Shown here: positions 1 through 7,290 of the stretch, piece after piece | How the letters are laid out: every line of letters starts with the position of its first letter | Position numbering within the stretch: the first letter of the stretch is position 1 | Assembly (NCBI GenBank): GCA_022776205.1 | Contig: JALFIK010000043.1 | Coordinates: forward strand, 1 to 11,578 | Reading direction: 5' to 3' | Origin: Eubacterium sp. | GTDB taxonomy: Bacteria; Bacillota; Clostridia; Lachnospirales; Lachnospiraceae | Length of the DNA stretch: 11,578 nt | Translations under genes and position numbers: made by a program | Notes under the pieces: model-generated | The model's input: only the letters and a program-made list of their open reading frames with translations | Database searches by the model: none | What the model was told of the DNA's origin: nothing

Positions 1-2
1 TT

Positions 3-104
3 TCAACATTTGAAGTAGCAAAAAAATGGACGATGCCAATAAGAAACTGGGGAAAAGTAAGGGCAGAATTAGTGATCATGTATCCAGAAAGGATGCCTGA
101 ATAA
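3..104 (+). CDS. IS256-family transposase, C-terminal fragment
   Basis: Thirty-three codons in frame 3 from the window edge end in TAA at 102-104. The peptide reads STFEVAKKWTMPIRNWG and then ends KVRAELVIMYPERMPE. This Trp-rich tail, with its ...W..P...W..... L.I.YPER.. pattern, is characteristic of the extreme C terminus of IS256/Mutator-family DDE transposases. The family enzyme is about 400 residues and moves the element by a circular intermediate. The catalytic DDE residues are upstream of the window, so I cannot judge whether the copy is intact. The identification rests on recalled family resemblance over a short segment; reading frame and stop are seen directly. Confidence 0.75.
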   Translation, partial: STFEVAKKWTMPIRNWGKVRAELVIMYPERMPE

Positions 105-114
105 CAAAAATCCG

Positions 115-176
115 ACTGGCATATCAAGAGTAAATGCACGGCTCCATAAATGGAGCCGCTCTTGACATGCCATCAG
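115..176 (+). repeat. Nested stem-loop after the transposase stop
   Basis: The inner stem ggctcca (140-146) pairs perfectly with tggagcc (151-157) around a taaa loop. The flanks tggcatatcaagag and ctcttgacatgcca pair further out with one mismatch. There is no clean T-run afterwards, so a factor-independent terminator is not obvious. It may block read-through or mark the IS subterminal region. Confidence 0.6.
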
Positions 177-198
177 ATTCCTGTTATATATAAATCAA

Positions 199-231
199 GG
201 GAGTAGATGGTAAAAAACACCATTTACTCCC
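199..231. repeat. 13-bp inverted repeat (hairpin)
   Basis: gggagtagatggt (199-211) and accatttactccc (219-231) are inverted copies with one mismatch around a 7-nt A-rich loop. Neither strand has a following T-run. It lies between the transposase stop and the putative IS terminus, so it probably belongs to the element. Function is unknown. Confidence 0.6.
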
Positions 232-252
232 AGGCAATTATCATAGAAGACC

Positions 253-280
253 GATTTACAGAGAAAATTTCACACCGCCA
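253..280 (+). repeat. Putative IS256-type right terminal inverted repeat
   Basis: Read on the minus strand this is ggcggtgtgaaattttctc then tgtaaatc, resembling IS256-family ends that carry a GTGTAAA-like core. The partner left repeat is outside the window. The assignment is inference from family pattern. Confidence 0.45.
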
Positions 281-427
281 TATTTTTTTCATTGTCTACT
301 TGACGGGAAGCACACCAAAATTGCAGACGCTTCCTCTTCAAAATAATACAAATCTTTTTAGTTTTCGAATCATTACTACTGTCCATCAAAAAAAGAACAC
401 ACTCATACACATATGAATAAATCCATT

Positions 428-847
428 TTATTTCTTAAATATAACTAATTTACTTAAAATATAATTTAAAATAACAACCAGTACACTGACTAAAACCTTT
501 GCAAATAATCCTTCAATACCCATTACCGAGTAATTCAGCCCCATTTTAACTAAAAAAGGAACCCCGATAATTTCAAGAGTTCCTGTTAATAATCTGCTTG
601 AAACAAACAATCCAAACTCTTTAAACACTACTTCCCTCTTCCAGGACTTACTTTGAAAAACCCACAACTTATTTGTAACATAGGCAAATAATGTTGCACA
701 TGCCCAGGAACAGGCATTTCCAAGAAATATTCCCCAATGAAAACCGGCTACAAATACAGAGTATGTACCCCAGTTTACAATAGTCGTACATACTCCCCAA
801 AACAAATATGAGATTATTTCAAAATATTTATCAAATATCTTTTTCAT
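428..847 (-). CDS. GtrA-like polytopic membrane protein
   Basis: The product is 139 aa with four predicted membrane segments (about residues 9-30, 36-56, 78-97 and 112-135) and a Lys-rich C-terminal end, the size and layout of the GtrA/PF04138 family. The segment FAYVTNKLWVFQSK between helices 2 and 3 matches the conserved 'N..wvF' signature. GtrA proteins are thought to help flip undecaprenyl-phosphate-linked sugars to the outer face of the membrane. The gene is last in a four-gene minus-strand operon. Its ATG lies inside the end of the preceding gene (17-bp overlap), with a GGAAG ribosome binding site in that gene. The overlap suggests coupled translation with the DUF2304 protein. The transported sugar cannot be read from the sequence. 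Confidence 0.85.
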   Translation of the reverse strand: MKKIFDKYFEIISYLFWGVCTTIVNWGTYSVFVAGFHWGIFLGNACSWACATLFAYVTNKLWVFQSKSWKREVVFKEFGLFVSSRLLTGTLEIIGVPFLVKMGLNYSVMGIEGLFAKVLVSVLVVILNYILSKLVIFKK

Positions 848-1199
848 CTAATTTTTCTTCCAACTTCCTAATTCTTTTTTCATATAAAGCACATCTCTGA
901 ATCAACTTTCGTATTTGATCATTCATCTGTGAAATTGCCGAGGAGACTGAAATTAATATAATAAGCCCAAGGAACAGTAAAATGGCAAAAAGACCATTCG
1001 TCAGTTCAACGACCCCAAATAAATGGATAATCCGCTCTAATACATTTGGGAAAATCACAAAAAACAGCATCACAACTCCAGAAATCAGCCATAATAACGT
1101 ATATTTTAAACTAAGATTCTTCCTTTTTAATAAATGAAAAATACATCCATAATATATAAATAACCCGGCCAACAACGATATTCTTAATACCACATTCAT
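831..1199 (-). CDS. DUF2304 family membrane protein
   Basis: The product is 122 aa: a hydrophobic segment at residues 3-21, two more at about 32-50 and 66-88, then a charged heptad-like tail (about 90-122) that could form a short coiled coil. Size and layout, including a KY.LLW..... G motif after the first helix, fit the DUF2304 (PF10066) family, which often sits between a DPM-like glycosyltransferase and a GtrA gene, as here. The family's role is not established; a subunit of the lipid-sugar synthase/flippase complex is a reasonable guess. AGAGGAG overlaps the stop of the preceding gene about 10 nt before the ATG. The gene overlaps the next one by 17 bp. Confidence 0.75.
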   Translation of the reverse strand: MNVVLRISLLAGLFIYYGCIFHLLKRKNLSLKYTLLWLISGVVMLFFVIFPNVLERIIHLFGVVELTNGLFAILLFLGLIILISVSSAISQMNDQIRKLIQRCALYEKRIRKLEEKLDEKDI

Positions 1200-1214
1200 A
1201 TTTTATTTACTCCT

Positions 1215-1904
1215 CTAAATTGTTACACGTGCAGTTAATATTGCAATGGAAACTTTAATCATATAATAAAGGGATTTCATTCCATTAATTGAACTTGTTC
1301 CCCCCATCCGTTCTGACATTACAACGGGGACCTCTTTGATTCTTATTCCTCTTAATGAACTTCTCACAATCGCTTCGGGTTCCGGATAATCCTGGGCATA
1401 TTCCCGGGCAAATAACTCTATACCCTTTCTGTTCACGGCCCGAAAACCACTTGTAACATCAAAAACTCTCACACCCGAAACTAATTTTACCATCGTACTC
1501 AAGAAATTAATTCCCATCCTTCTTAAAAGAGAAGACTGGAAACCCTCCTTTTCAATAAAACGCGAACCGATAACCGTGTCACATTCATCCTTGACAAGAG
1601 GCTCAATCAATTTCGGAATATATTCCGGATTATGCTGTCCATCCCCATCCATCTGGATTGCAATATCATAACCCTTTTCCAAGGCGTAAATATACCCGGT
1701 CTGAACAGCCCCGCCGATACCTAAATTTACAGGAAGATCTATATAATTGGCATGCATGCCTTCTAATATTTCCAAGGTATTATCTCGAGAACAGTCATTT
1801 ATCACCAGGTAATCGACCTCAGGTACTTTCTGCCTTAATGACTGAATAACCTTCTCTATATTTTCACTCTCATTAAATGCCGGAATAATTACAAGAACTT
1901 TCAC
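1215..1904 (-). CDS. Family 2 glycosyltransferase, polyprenyl-phosphate sugar synthase (DPM-like)
   Basis: With the GTG start at 1904 the product is 229 aa and begins MKVLVIIPAFNE, the usual start of DPM1/GtrB-like GT2 enzymes. The frame stays open to an ATG at 1970, but that has no ribosome binding site, whereas GAGGTGG lies 5 nt before the GTG. GT-A motifs: VINDCSRDNT (34-43), metal-binding MDGDGQHNP (85-93), then GSRF. No C-terminal membrane helices are evident, so it is the soluble DPM1 type, likely held at the membrane by its partners. Expected reaction: transfer of a sugar from a nucleotide donor to undecaprenyl phosphate on the cytoplasmic face. It is second in the operon, 15 bp before the DUF2304 gene. 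The sugar is not predictable. Confidence 0.88.
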   Translation of the reverse strand: MKVLVIIPAFNESENIEKVIQSLRQKVPEVDYLVINDCSRDNTLEILEGMHANYIDLPVNLGIGGAVQTGYIYALEKGYDIAIQMDGDGQHNPEYIPKLIEPLVKDECDTVIGSRFIEKEGFQSSLLRRMGINFLSTMVKLVSGVRVFDVTSGFRAVNRKGIELFAREYAQDYPEPEAIVRSSLRGIRIKEVPVVMSERMGGTSSINGMKSLYYMIKVSIAILTARVTI

Positions 1905-1909
1905 TTTTT

Positions 1910-1916
1910 CCACCTC
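1910..1916 (-). promoter_or_regulatory. Ribosome binding site fixing the GTG start at 1904
   Basis: On the minus strand this reads GAGGTGG, 5 nt before GTG. It favours the 229-aa product over a 251-aa alternative from the ATG at 1970, whose upstream DNA lacks a Shine-Dalgarno motif. Confidence 0.7.
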
Positions 1917-2012
1917 AATATTGTCTCTATCCATATCTTTTGTCTGTTGGCCTACAAAAAAGCCAGCCATTTACCATTCTGATTGCCATTATTATTTTTC
2001 CGGTTTCTACCA

Positions 2013-3083
2013 TCATTCTTTCAGCAGAACACGTAAAATACATTTATCCAGTTTTCCTACCCAGTAATCAAACATAACGCTCAATCCCAATGTAATAATG
2101 AATGATATTGTAACAAATGCATACGGCGATCCTGCCGTAAATCCTGTTTTGGAAAAAATTATCATTGGAATTCTCTGCAAAATGTAAATACTAAACACAT
2201 GCTGTCCGATCCATTCTAAAAATGTGCTCTTTATATTTATTTTCATTGTTGCCAAAACAATGGCACTTGTAAATACAACTGCCCAGATTGAATATACTTC
2301 GATACCACCGTAATTTTTCATTTTACTGCTGACCCAGTAGAATAACGTAATAATGATTACCGCAATGAAATAAATATTATCACTTTTCATCAGTATCTTC
2401 TCAACCTGCTCATGAAATAAGGCATACCACCCTCCAAAAGCAAATAAGATCATTGTGTTATAATACCAGCTAGGCTGTCCCATACGAATTTCCCAATAGA
2501 CAAAAGCTACCGTTAAGATCGTGACTAACGTCATCCCCAGGTACAAAGAACCTTTTCCATTATACCATCGAAGCAGATAAAATGATAAAAAGAAAATAAT
2601 ATACAATCCAAAAATCGCAAACATATACCAGTTTGAATTTCCGATACCTACCCATCCGGTAAAAGACAACAGAATAGTTTTCCAGTCATAATGAATTTTC
2701 AGGCATAAATTCATTAGACAAAAGAGCAACACAACCAGATCAAAATTAAAAAGAACAATCAGGAACCGTTTGACCGGGAATGTTTTAATATAAGAAAATC
2801 CTTTTTTCATAACCGAAATTATCATTCCATATCCGGAATAAAACAAAAACATGGAAACAACCATCTGTTCAATATGGTCATGAAAGGTCAGATATGGTTT
2901 GTCCCAGGGTCCTTTTACAGAAATATACTGAATACTATGCCCCAACAAAACCAAAAGCACAAAAATTCCCTTAATTACATTTGTATGCCGTATATCAATG
3001 TAATCGTTATTAAATTGATTTGTCTTTGGCATTTCAATATTACTTATTATAATTATCGCTAAAAGGATTAAAAATATTGCCAT
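2013..3083 (-). CDS. Acyltransferase family 3 membrane protein (OafA/YrhL-like)
   Basis: From the ATG at 3083 the product is 356 aa. This start is preferred to the ATG at 3107 because GGGAGGG lies at the right distance before it. It is a polytopic protein of roughly ten hydrophobic segments, typical for Acyltransferase_3 (PF01757). Family marks are an Arg-His pair at 32-33 (IRHTNVIKG), a conserved His in LLGHS (46-50), and FYSGYG (81-86), the usual 'F.SG' motif. Such enzymes move acetyl or other acyl groups across the membrane onto surface glycans. It is the promoter-proximal gene of the operon with the DPM-like transferase, DUF2304 and GtrA genes, which points to O-acylation of a glycan made by that pathway. 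There is no fused SGNH domain. Acyl group and acceptor are unknown. Confidence 0.85.
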   Translation of the reverse strand: MAIFLILLAIIIISNIEMPKTNQFNNDYIDIRHTNVIKGIFVLLVLLGHSIQYISVKGPWDKPYLTFHDHIEQMVVSMFLFYSGYGMIISVMKKGFSYIKTFPVKRFLIVLFNFDLVVLLFCLMNLCLKIHYDWKTILLSFTGWVGIGNSNWYMFAIFGLYIIFFLSFYLLRWYNGKGSLYLGMTLVTILTVAFVYWEIRMGQPSWYYNTMILFAFGGWYALFHEQVEKILMKSDNIYFIAVIIITLFYWVSSKMKNYGGIEVYSIWAVVFTSAIVLATMKINIKSTFLEWIGQHVFSIYILQRIPMIIFSKTGFTAGSPYAFVTISFIITLGLSVMFDYWVGKLDKCILRVLLKE

Positions 3084-3152
3084 TCTTCCCTCCCATTTAA
3101 CATACATGGTTCTTTCATATCTTTATTTACACAAAGGCCATCATAATTACTC

Positions 3153-3181
3153 TTCATAAAAATGTAAATTTACAATGTCAA
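3153..3181 (-). promoter_or_regulatory. Probable promoter for the acyltransferase operon
   Basis: On the minus strand a perfect TTGACA (3176-3181) is followed after 17 bp by TATGAA (3153-3158). Transcription would start about 60 bp before the ATG at 3083. The -35 is consensus and the -10 matches 4 of 6. Confidence 0.55.
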
Positions 3182-3196
3182 TTAATTAACTTAGTT

Positions 3197-3225
3197 ATAG
3201 TATCATTAAATACTCATTTTTTCAA
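3197..3225 (-). promoter_or_regulatory. Second candidate promoter for the acyltransferase operon
   Basis: On the minus strand TTGAAA (3220-3225) and TACTAT (3197-3202) are separated by 17 bp. The 14-bp repeat arm at 3209-3222 lies within this promoter, so a protein bound there would block it. It is weaker than the downstream candidate. Confidence 0.35.
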
Positions 3226-3293
3226 TAAAAATACTTTTATTAAACAAACAAAATCTTACAACTCTCCCTTTAAATCGGAAAAAAATGAGTATT
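3209..3293. repeat. Perfect 14-bp inverted repeat across the divergent promoters
   Basis: The arm aatactcatttttt (3209-3222) is exactly complementary to aaaaaatgagtatt (3280-3293), with 57 bp between them. The right arm overlaps the -35 of the plus-strand promoter; the left arm lies in a candidate minus-strand promoter. It could be a paired operator for coordinated control. A small invertible segment is less likely because the arms are short and AT-rich. Confidence 0.6.
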
Positions 3294-3320
3294 GTCAGAA
3301 CGGAACGAATATTATATAAT
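3292..3320 (+). promoter_or_regulatory. Sigma-A-type promoter for the teichoic-acid-like operon
   Basis: TTGTCA (3292-3297), a 17-bp spacer and a perfect TATAAT (3315-3320) lie upstream of the gene starting at 3361. The predicted start near 3327 leaves a leader of about 34 nt with a GGGAGGAA ribosome binding site. Confidence 0.8.
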
Positions 3321-3360
3321 AGTTTAGGCATATAGAGAAAATTTTAACAGGGAGGAAAAT

Positions 3361-6189
3361 ATGAAAAAAATATCAGTTATTATTGCTGCTTATAATGCAG
3401 AAAAATATTTAGCTGAAACTTTGGATAGCGTTTTTTTACAGACCATGGATCGGTCTGAATATGAAGTAATTGCAGTAAATGATGGTTCCTCTGACAATAC
3501 CGTTAACATATTAAACGATTATAAAGAAAAATATGATAATTTAATCATTATAAACAAAGAAAATGGCGGCCCATCATCTGCCAGAAATGCAGGTCTTGAT
3601 ATCGCCAAAGGAGAATATATCTTCTTTTTTGATGCCGACGACCTTATAGAAGCCGATGCTCTTATGTCCATGTATGAGACAGCAAAAAATAATCATGCGG
3701 ATCTCCTGATTGGAAAATATGATATTTTTAACGAACATACTACAACCCAAATACACAATCTGGATAAATTAGTGGAACAGGAGGATATTGATAAATATGA
3801 TACGGATATTCTCTGGACCTTTTCCTTATCTAACAAATTATTTCGAAGAGAATTAATTGAGCAGTATCATTTCCGACTCCCCTCAATTTCATATTCGGAA
3901 GACGGTGCTTTTCTGACAGAATTTTTATATCATTGTTCTAAAATAACCGGTTTTGACCAGATAATTTTTCACTATCGAAGATATAATGACACAGAAGCTT
4001 CCTCTATCACTGCTTCCATTTCTCCGGCAAAAATTAAGGACTATATCACCGCTCATCAGATGATTCTTGCATCTGCAGAAAGAAGTTTTCTTCGTGATTA
4101 CCCCGAATATCATAATATTGAAGAAGCACGAAAAGACAACAGAGATATTCATATTTATCTGAGTACAATTATCCGAAAAGAACTCCAGATTTTATTAAAC
4201 CAGTTTTATACTCAATTCTGGTCTTTAGATGAACAAACCATCTCCATGCTTGTAAACGAAATCAATGAAAAGCTTAAGATTGCGGATATGCAGACCATTT
4301 CTTTATTAAACGCTTCCTTTCCGGAGTATTCATTATACGATATCAAAGGCACACAAGAAGATATTCTCAAAAACGCCTTCTTTACTGCAGTACTTTATGG
4401 CGATGAAAGTAATACGGAAAAATTCTTATCCTGCATGAAATCTCTTATTCATCAGAACCTTATTTTTATGAAAATTATTGTACCGGAATCCATGAAAGAA
4501 TGCATCCGTCAAAATCATTTGTCTCAGGGAAATATCATGTATGAATCCTGCAGTTGCGAAGAGGGACTTTTTCAAGCTGCCTTTGACCATGTTACAACAC
4601 CTTATATTGCTTTTTGTGATGCAAAAAACATTTATGCTCCCGACATATTCCGGCTGGCATACCGGCAGTTTATACATCAATATGATTTTATCTCGGAAGT
4701 TGTATACCATAAAGAATATGGTGATATTCAACCTTTGCTTTTAAGCAGAATTGCTGCAGTTTCCCAGAAATCCGGCAGAGGAAATACCCCCTGCCTCTGT
4801 ATGGATGCCACCCTGTCCAATAAATTTTTCCGTGTCGATTTTCTGAAAAATCTTTCGGGAAATTCCTTCCCGGATCTTGTCAGTTTTCTGAACAAGTGCT
4901 ATGATTTAGGATTTTTTACTTATCGATTTGACGGAATGGTTCTATATAATGATAAAAAAGAAACTTACATTGATTTTGTCGGGACACCGGAAACAATTCC
5001 TTTTATCAAAAAATATCTGGAAGATGACACCGTTTCTTTAAACAGTCCGGAACTTTTGTATAGTCCGGCAGAGTCCGGAATGAAATTCCGTGATCTTCCG
5101 GAAGAGACGGAAGAAGAAATTATATGGAAGGAAAAAGCCTTTGCCCTGCAGAAAAAGCCGCTGAAAAACCAGGTGTTATTTGTTTCTGTTCGTGCAAACG
5201 GAAAACTGGAAGGAAATGCAAAGGCATTGTATCCTTATGTAAAAGGAAAAAAGGTAATCTGTGCAGCCCAGCTCCCACATGACCCGAAAACCGCACTGAA
5301 AATGACAGAAGAAATCCTTACAAGTAAGGTAATTGTGACCGATGATTATGTTAAATACCTGAGATATTTCCCATTGAAACCGGAACAAAGGGTCATCCAG
5401 CTGTGGCACGCCTGCGGTGCTTTTAAAAAGTTCGGACAGCGGGGCACAAACATGTCCCTTCCGGAGGATCGTGCCACCCATGCCCAGTACAATCTTGTCT
5501 GTGTCAGTGGAGAAAGTGTCCGTGATATTTACGCAGATGCGTTTGATGTTAATTTTAAAAAAGTTCGGGCTCTTGGATGTCCAAGAACAGATGATTATTT
5601 CAATGAAAAATTAATTAGAAAAATTAAGCGGAAAATCTATTTCCGACATCCCGGACTTAAGAAAAAATCTGTTATTGTCTACGCCCCAACTTTCAGAGAT
5701 GTGGGCTGCGACCGGACAGAATTTCACCCGGAACTCGATTTTGACCGCCTGTCACAGGATTTGCTGCCAGACCAGGTTTTACTGATCTGTCCCCATCCGG
5801 TAATGAAAAATCAGATACTTCCGCATAAATATCCAAATATACAGGTTATGCGGGATTTCTCAACGAATGATTACATGCTGATTTCAGATATGCTGATCAC
5901 CGATTATTCTTCCGTAATTTTTGAATACGCTTTACTTAGAAAACCGATTGCATTTTTCTGCTACGACCTGGCCACTTACAATCGTGGATTTTATCTTCAG
6001 TATCCGGAAGACCTTCCCGGAGAAATTTATACCACTCAGGAAGAACTTACGGCCTTTTTAAGAAATACAAATCAACAGACAGCAACAGACAGGCTGGATC
6101 TGTTCATCAAAAAATATATGTCTGCCTGTGACGGTCATAGTTGTGAACGAATTGCCGGTCTGATTAATTCATACATGGAGGAGAAGTAA
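3361..6189 (+). CDS. Fusion of family 2 glycosyltransferase and CDP-glycerol glycerophosphotransferase
   Basis: The product is 942 aa. Residues 1 to about 230 are a GT2 domain: SVIIAAYNAEKYL (5-17), VNDGSSDNT (39-47), NGGPSSARNAGL (68-79), metal-binding DADD (91-94) and a distal EDG (180-182). Residues about 340-540 look like a second, decayed GT-A domain (YIAFCDAKN, where an active copy would have DxDD). Residues about 600-942 match TagB/TagF-type Glyphos_transf (PF04464): LWHACGAFKKFG with His683, APTFRD (775-780), CPHP with His812, and SDMLITDYSSVIFE ending at 855. The two histidines correspond to the conserved pair of that family. It likely adds a sugar and glycerol-phosphate (or a related polyol-phosphate) units to a surface polymer at the inner membrane face; no membrane helix is seen. 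Ribosome binding site GGGAGGAA. It is first in a two-gene operon, with its stop 1 nt from the next ATG. Confidence 0.88.
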   Translation: MKKISVIIAAYNAEKYLAETLDSVFLQTMDRSEYEVIAVNDGSSDNTVNILNDYKEKYDNLIIINKENGGPSSARNAGLDIAKGEYIFFFDADDLIEADALMSMYETAKNNHADLLIGKYDIFNEHTTTQIHNLDKLVEQEDIDKYDTDILWTFSLSNKLFRRELIEQYHFRLPSISYSEDGAFLTEFLYHCSKITGFDQIIFHYRRYNDTEASSITASISPAKIKDYITAHQMILASAERSFLRDYPEYHNIEEARKDNRDIHIYLSTIIRKELQILLNQFYTQFWSLDEQTISMLVNEINEKLKIADMQTISLLNASFPEYSLYDIKGTQEDILKNAFFTAVLYGDESNTEKFLSCMKSLIHQNLIFMKIIVPESMKECIRQNHLSQGNIMYESCSCEEGLFQAAFDHVTTPYIAFCDAKNIYAPDIFRLAYRQFIHQYDFISEVVYHKEYGDIQPLLLSRIAAVSQKSGRGNTPCLCMDATLSNKFFRVDFLKNLSGNSFPDLVSFLNKCYDLGFFTYRFDGMVLYNDKKETYIDFVGTPETIPFIKKYLEDDTVSLNSPELLYSPAESGMKFRDLPEETEEEIIWKEKAFALQKKPLKNQVLFVSVRANGKLEGNAKALYPYVKGKKVICAAQLPHDPKTALKMTEEILTSKVIVTDDYVKYLRYFPLKPEQRVIQLWHACGAFKKFGQRGTNMSLPEDRATHAQYNLVCVSGESVRDIYADAFDVNFKKVRALGCPRTDDYFNEKLIRKIKRKIYFRHPGLKKKSVIVYAPTFRDVGCDRTEFHPELDFDRLSQDLLPDQVLLICPHPVMKNQILPHKYPNIQVMRDFSTNDYMLISDMLITDYSSVIFEYALLRKPIAFFCYDLATYNRGFYLQYPEDLPGEIYTTQEELTAFLRNTNQQTATDRLDLFIKKYMSACDGHSCERIAGLINSYMEEK

Positions 6190-6190
6190 T

Positions 6191-7240
6191 ATGAGTGAAA
6201 CTGTTATTTCATTTGTCAGCACTCGTGGAAGAAGTTTTAACATTGATCTTCGATTGGTGAAAGAATATCTTTCCAGACACCTTCCTGAAGTGAAATTTGA
6301 ATATTATCTGAACAAAACATCCACACAGTATCCGATGATTAACAAAAAAATGGAAGACGGGAGAAGAACTTTTTGTGCCAATGCAAAAAATATTGTTTGT
6401 ATGGATTCTTCCATTCCGATAAAGATTCCAAGTGCAAAAGAGGGTGAACACCGCCTGTTTTTATCTGCCCCTTTTGATTATCAGTTTAAAGTTTTTCTTG
6501 AGTATGCTGCCCATCCGGAACAGAAAAAAAAGAAAACCTATATTCGCTGTACACATATTGTTCCCGGATCGCCTTTCTGCAGCAAATTATTGAGAAACTG
6601 TTATCAGTGGGAAGATGGTGTTACTTTTTTAGATCAGATTTGCCTTCCTGTGTGCTGGGATATGATGCAGCCCGAAAAACAGAATATTGCCAGGAAAAAC
6701 ATCGAGTTTTATTATCCCTTTATCAAAGAGAAAAAAATCCTCTCCATTCTTTTTTCCGGTAAAGTTGAGGCGGGAGAAGAGGAAGAGGAACCACAAAATC
6801 CATTTGGGGATTTCAGTCTGAAAGAAGTATTGGATTTAATAAAAGATGACTGGTTTATTGTGACGAATAACTATTATCTGATCGAAACTGCCTGTCAGCT
6901 TTCTTCTGATTATAAAAATTGTTTTGGATACACAAAAAACAAATTTTCTGTAAATGATCTTCTGTATATTTCTGATATGCTCATAACAAACAACAGTAAA
7001 TACGCAACTATGATTGCTGCAAGAAAAAAACCTTTTTATTATGCCGAATATACAGAAAAGCATTTCGGAGCTTTCATAAAAAAATATTTTCCGGAATTAT
7101 ATCTTGGCGAAATTCATAATATTACAACCATCAATTTTTCTTCCGAAGAACTTAGCGAGCAGCAAAAAATATTCTGCCGGGAATTTGCTTACGATACGGA
7201 ACAAAATCCAATGGAAAAGATTTTAGAGATTTTTCAATAA
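6191..7240 (+). CDS. Divergent CDP-glycerol glycerophosphotransferase-like protein, motifs degenerate
   Basis: The product is 349 aa with no signal peptide or membrane helix. The ATG is 1 nt after the preceding stop, and its GGAGGAG lies inside the end of that gene, so translation is probably coupled. The C-terminal third parallels the upstream transferase: LLYISDMLITNNSKYATM (from about 257) lines up with MLISDMLITDYSSVIFE, and AARKKPFYYAEYTEKHFGAF lines up with LLRKPIAFFCYDLATYNRGF. Key positions differ: TDYSS becomes TNNSK (266-270), and the segment facing the HP motif reads IVTNNYYLIE with no His. A CTHIVPGSPF segment may replace the WHA motif, and an acidic stretch (EAGEEEEEP) interrupts the middle. 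I infer a GT-B fold paralogue, either a divergent transferase with another substrate or a non-catalytic partner. No name can be justified. Confidence 0.6.
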   Translation: MSETVISFVSTRGRSFNIDLRLVKEYLSRHLPEVKFEYYLNKTSTQYPMINKKMEDGRRTFCANAKNIVCMDSSIPIKIPSAKEGEHRLFLSAPFDYQFKVFLEYAAHPEQKKKKTYIRCTHIVPGSPFCSKLLRNCYQWEDGVTFLDQICLPVCWDMMQPEKQNIARKNIEFYYPFIKEKKILSILFSGKVEAGEEEEEPQNPFGDFSLKEVLDLIKDDWFIVTNNYYLIETACQLSSDYKNCFGYTKNKFSVNDLLYISDMLITNNSKYATMIAARKKPFYYAEYTEKHFGAFIKKYFPELYLGEIHNITTINFSSEELSEQQKIFCREFAYDTEQNPMEKILEIFQ

Positions 7241-7250
7241 ACACTTCTTT

Positions 7251-7290
7251 AAAAAAAAGGGAGCCAGTACAAAACCGGCTCCTCTTTTTT
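7251..7290. terminator. Bidirectional intrinsic terminator
   Basis: ggagccagt (7260-7268) and accggctcc (7274-7282) form a 9-bp stem with one A-C mismatch and a 5-nt loop. Eight A residues precede it and six T residues follow (7285-7290), so it can terminate both the plus-strand operon ending at 7240 and prfC coming from the right. The prfC stop codon overlaps the T-run at 7289-7291. Confidence 0.9.

Larger units (their letters stand above)
1..280 (+). mobile_element. Right end of an IS256-family insertion sequence (partial)
   Basis: The stretch holds the C-terminal codons of an IS256/Mutator-type transposase, then about 150 bp of non-coding DNA with two hairpins, then a sequence at 253-280 that resembles an IS256-family terminal repeat (gatttacagag followed by aaaatttcacaccgcc). 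The left end lies outside the window, so neither the inverted-repeat pairing nor the target duplication can be verified. The right boundary near 280 is inferred. The element lies just downstream of, and convergent with, the GtrA-type operon. Confidence 0.6.

Noticed and set aside
268..385. Minus-strand open frame of about 38 codons downstream of the GtrA gene, ending in the IS terminus
   Set aside because: Its ATG follows a T-run with no Shine-Dalgarno motif and the peptide shows no recognisable features. At most it is a decayed fragment.
207..416. 69-codon plus-strand open frame beyond the transposase
   Set aside because: It starts inside a hairpin, crosses the putative IS terminus, has no ribosome binding site, and has low-complexity content unlike any known protein.
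387..427. Possible terminator after the GtrA gene
   Set aside because: A T-run exists on the minus strand, but I found only a 4-bp stem before it.
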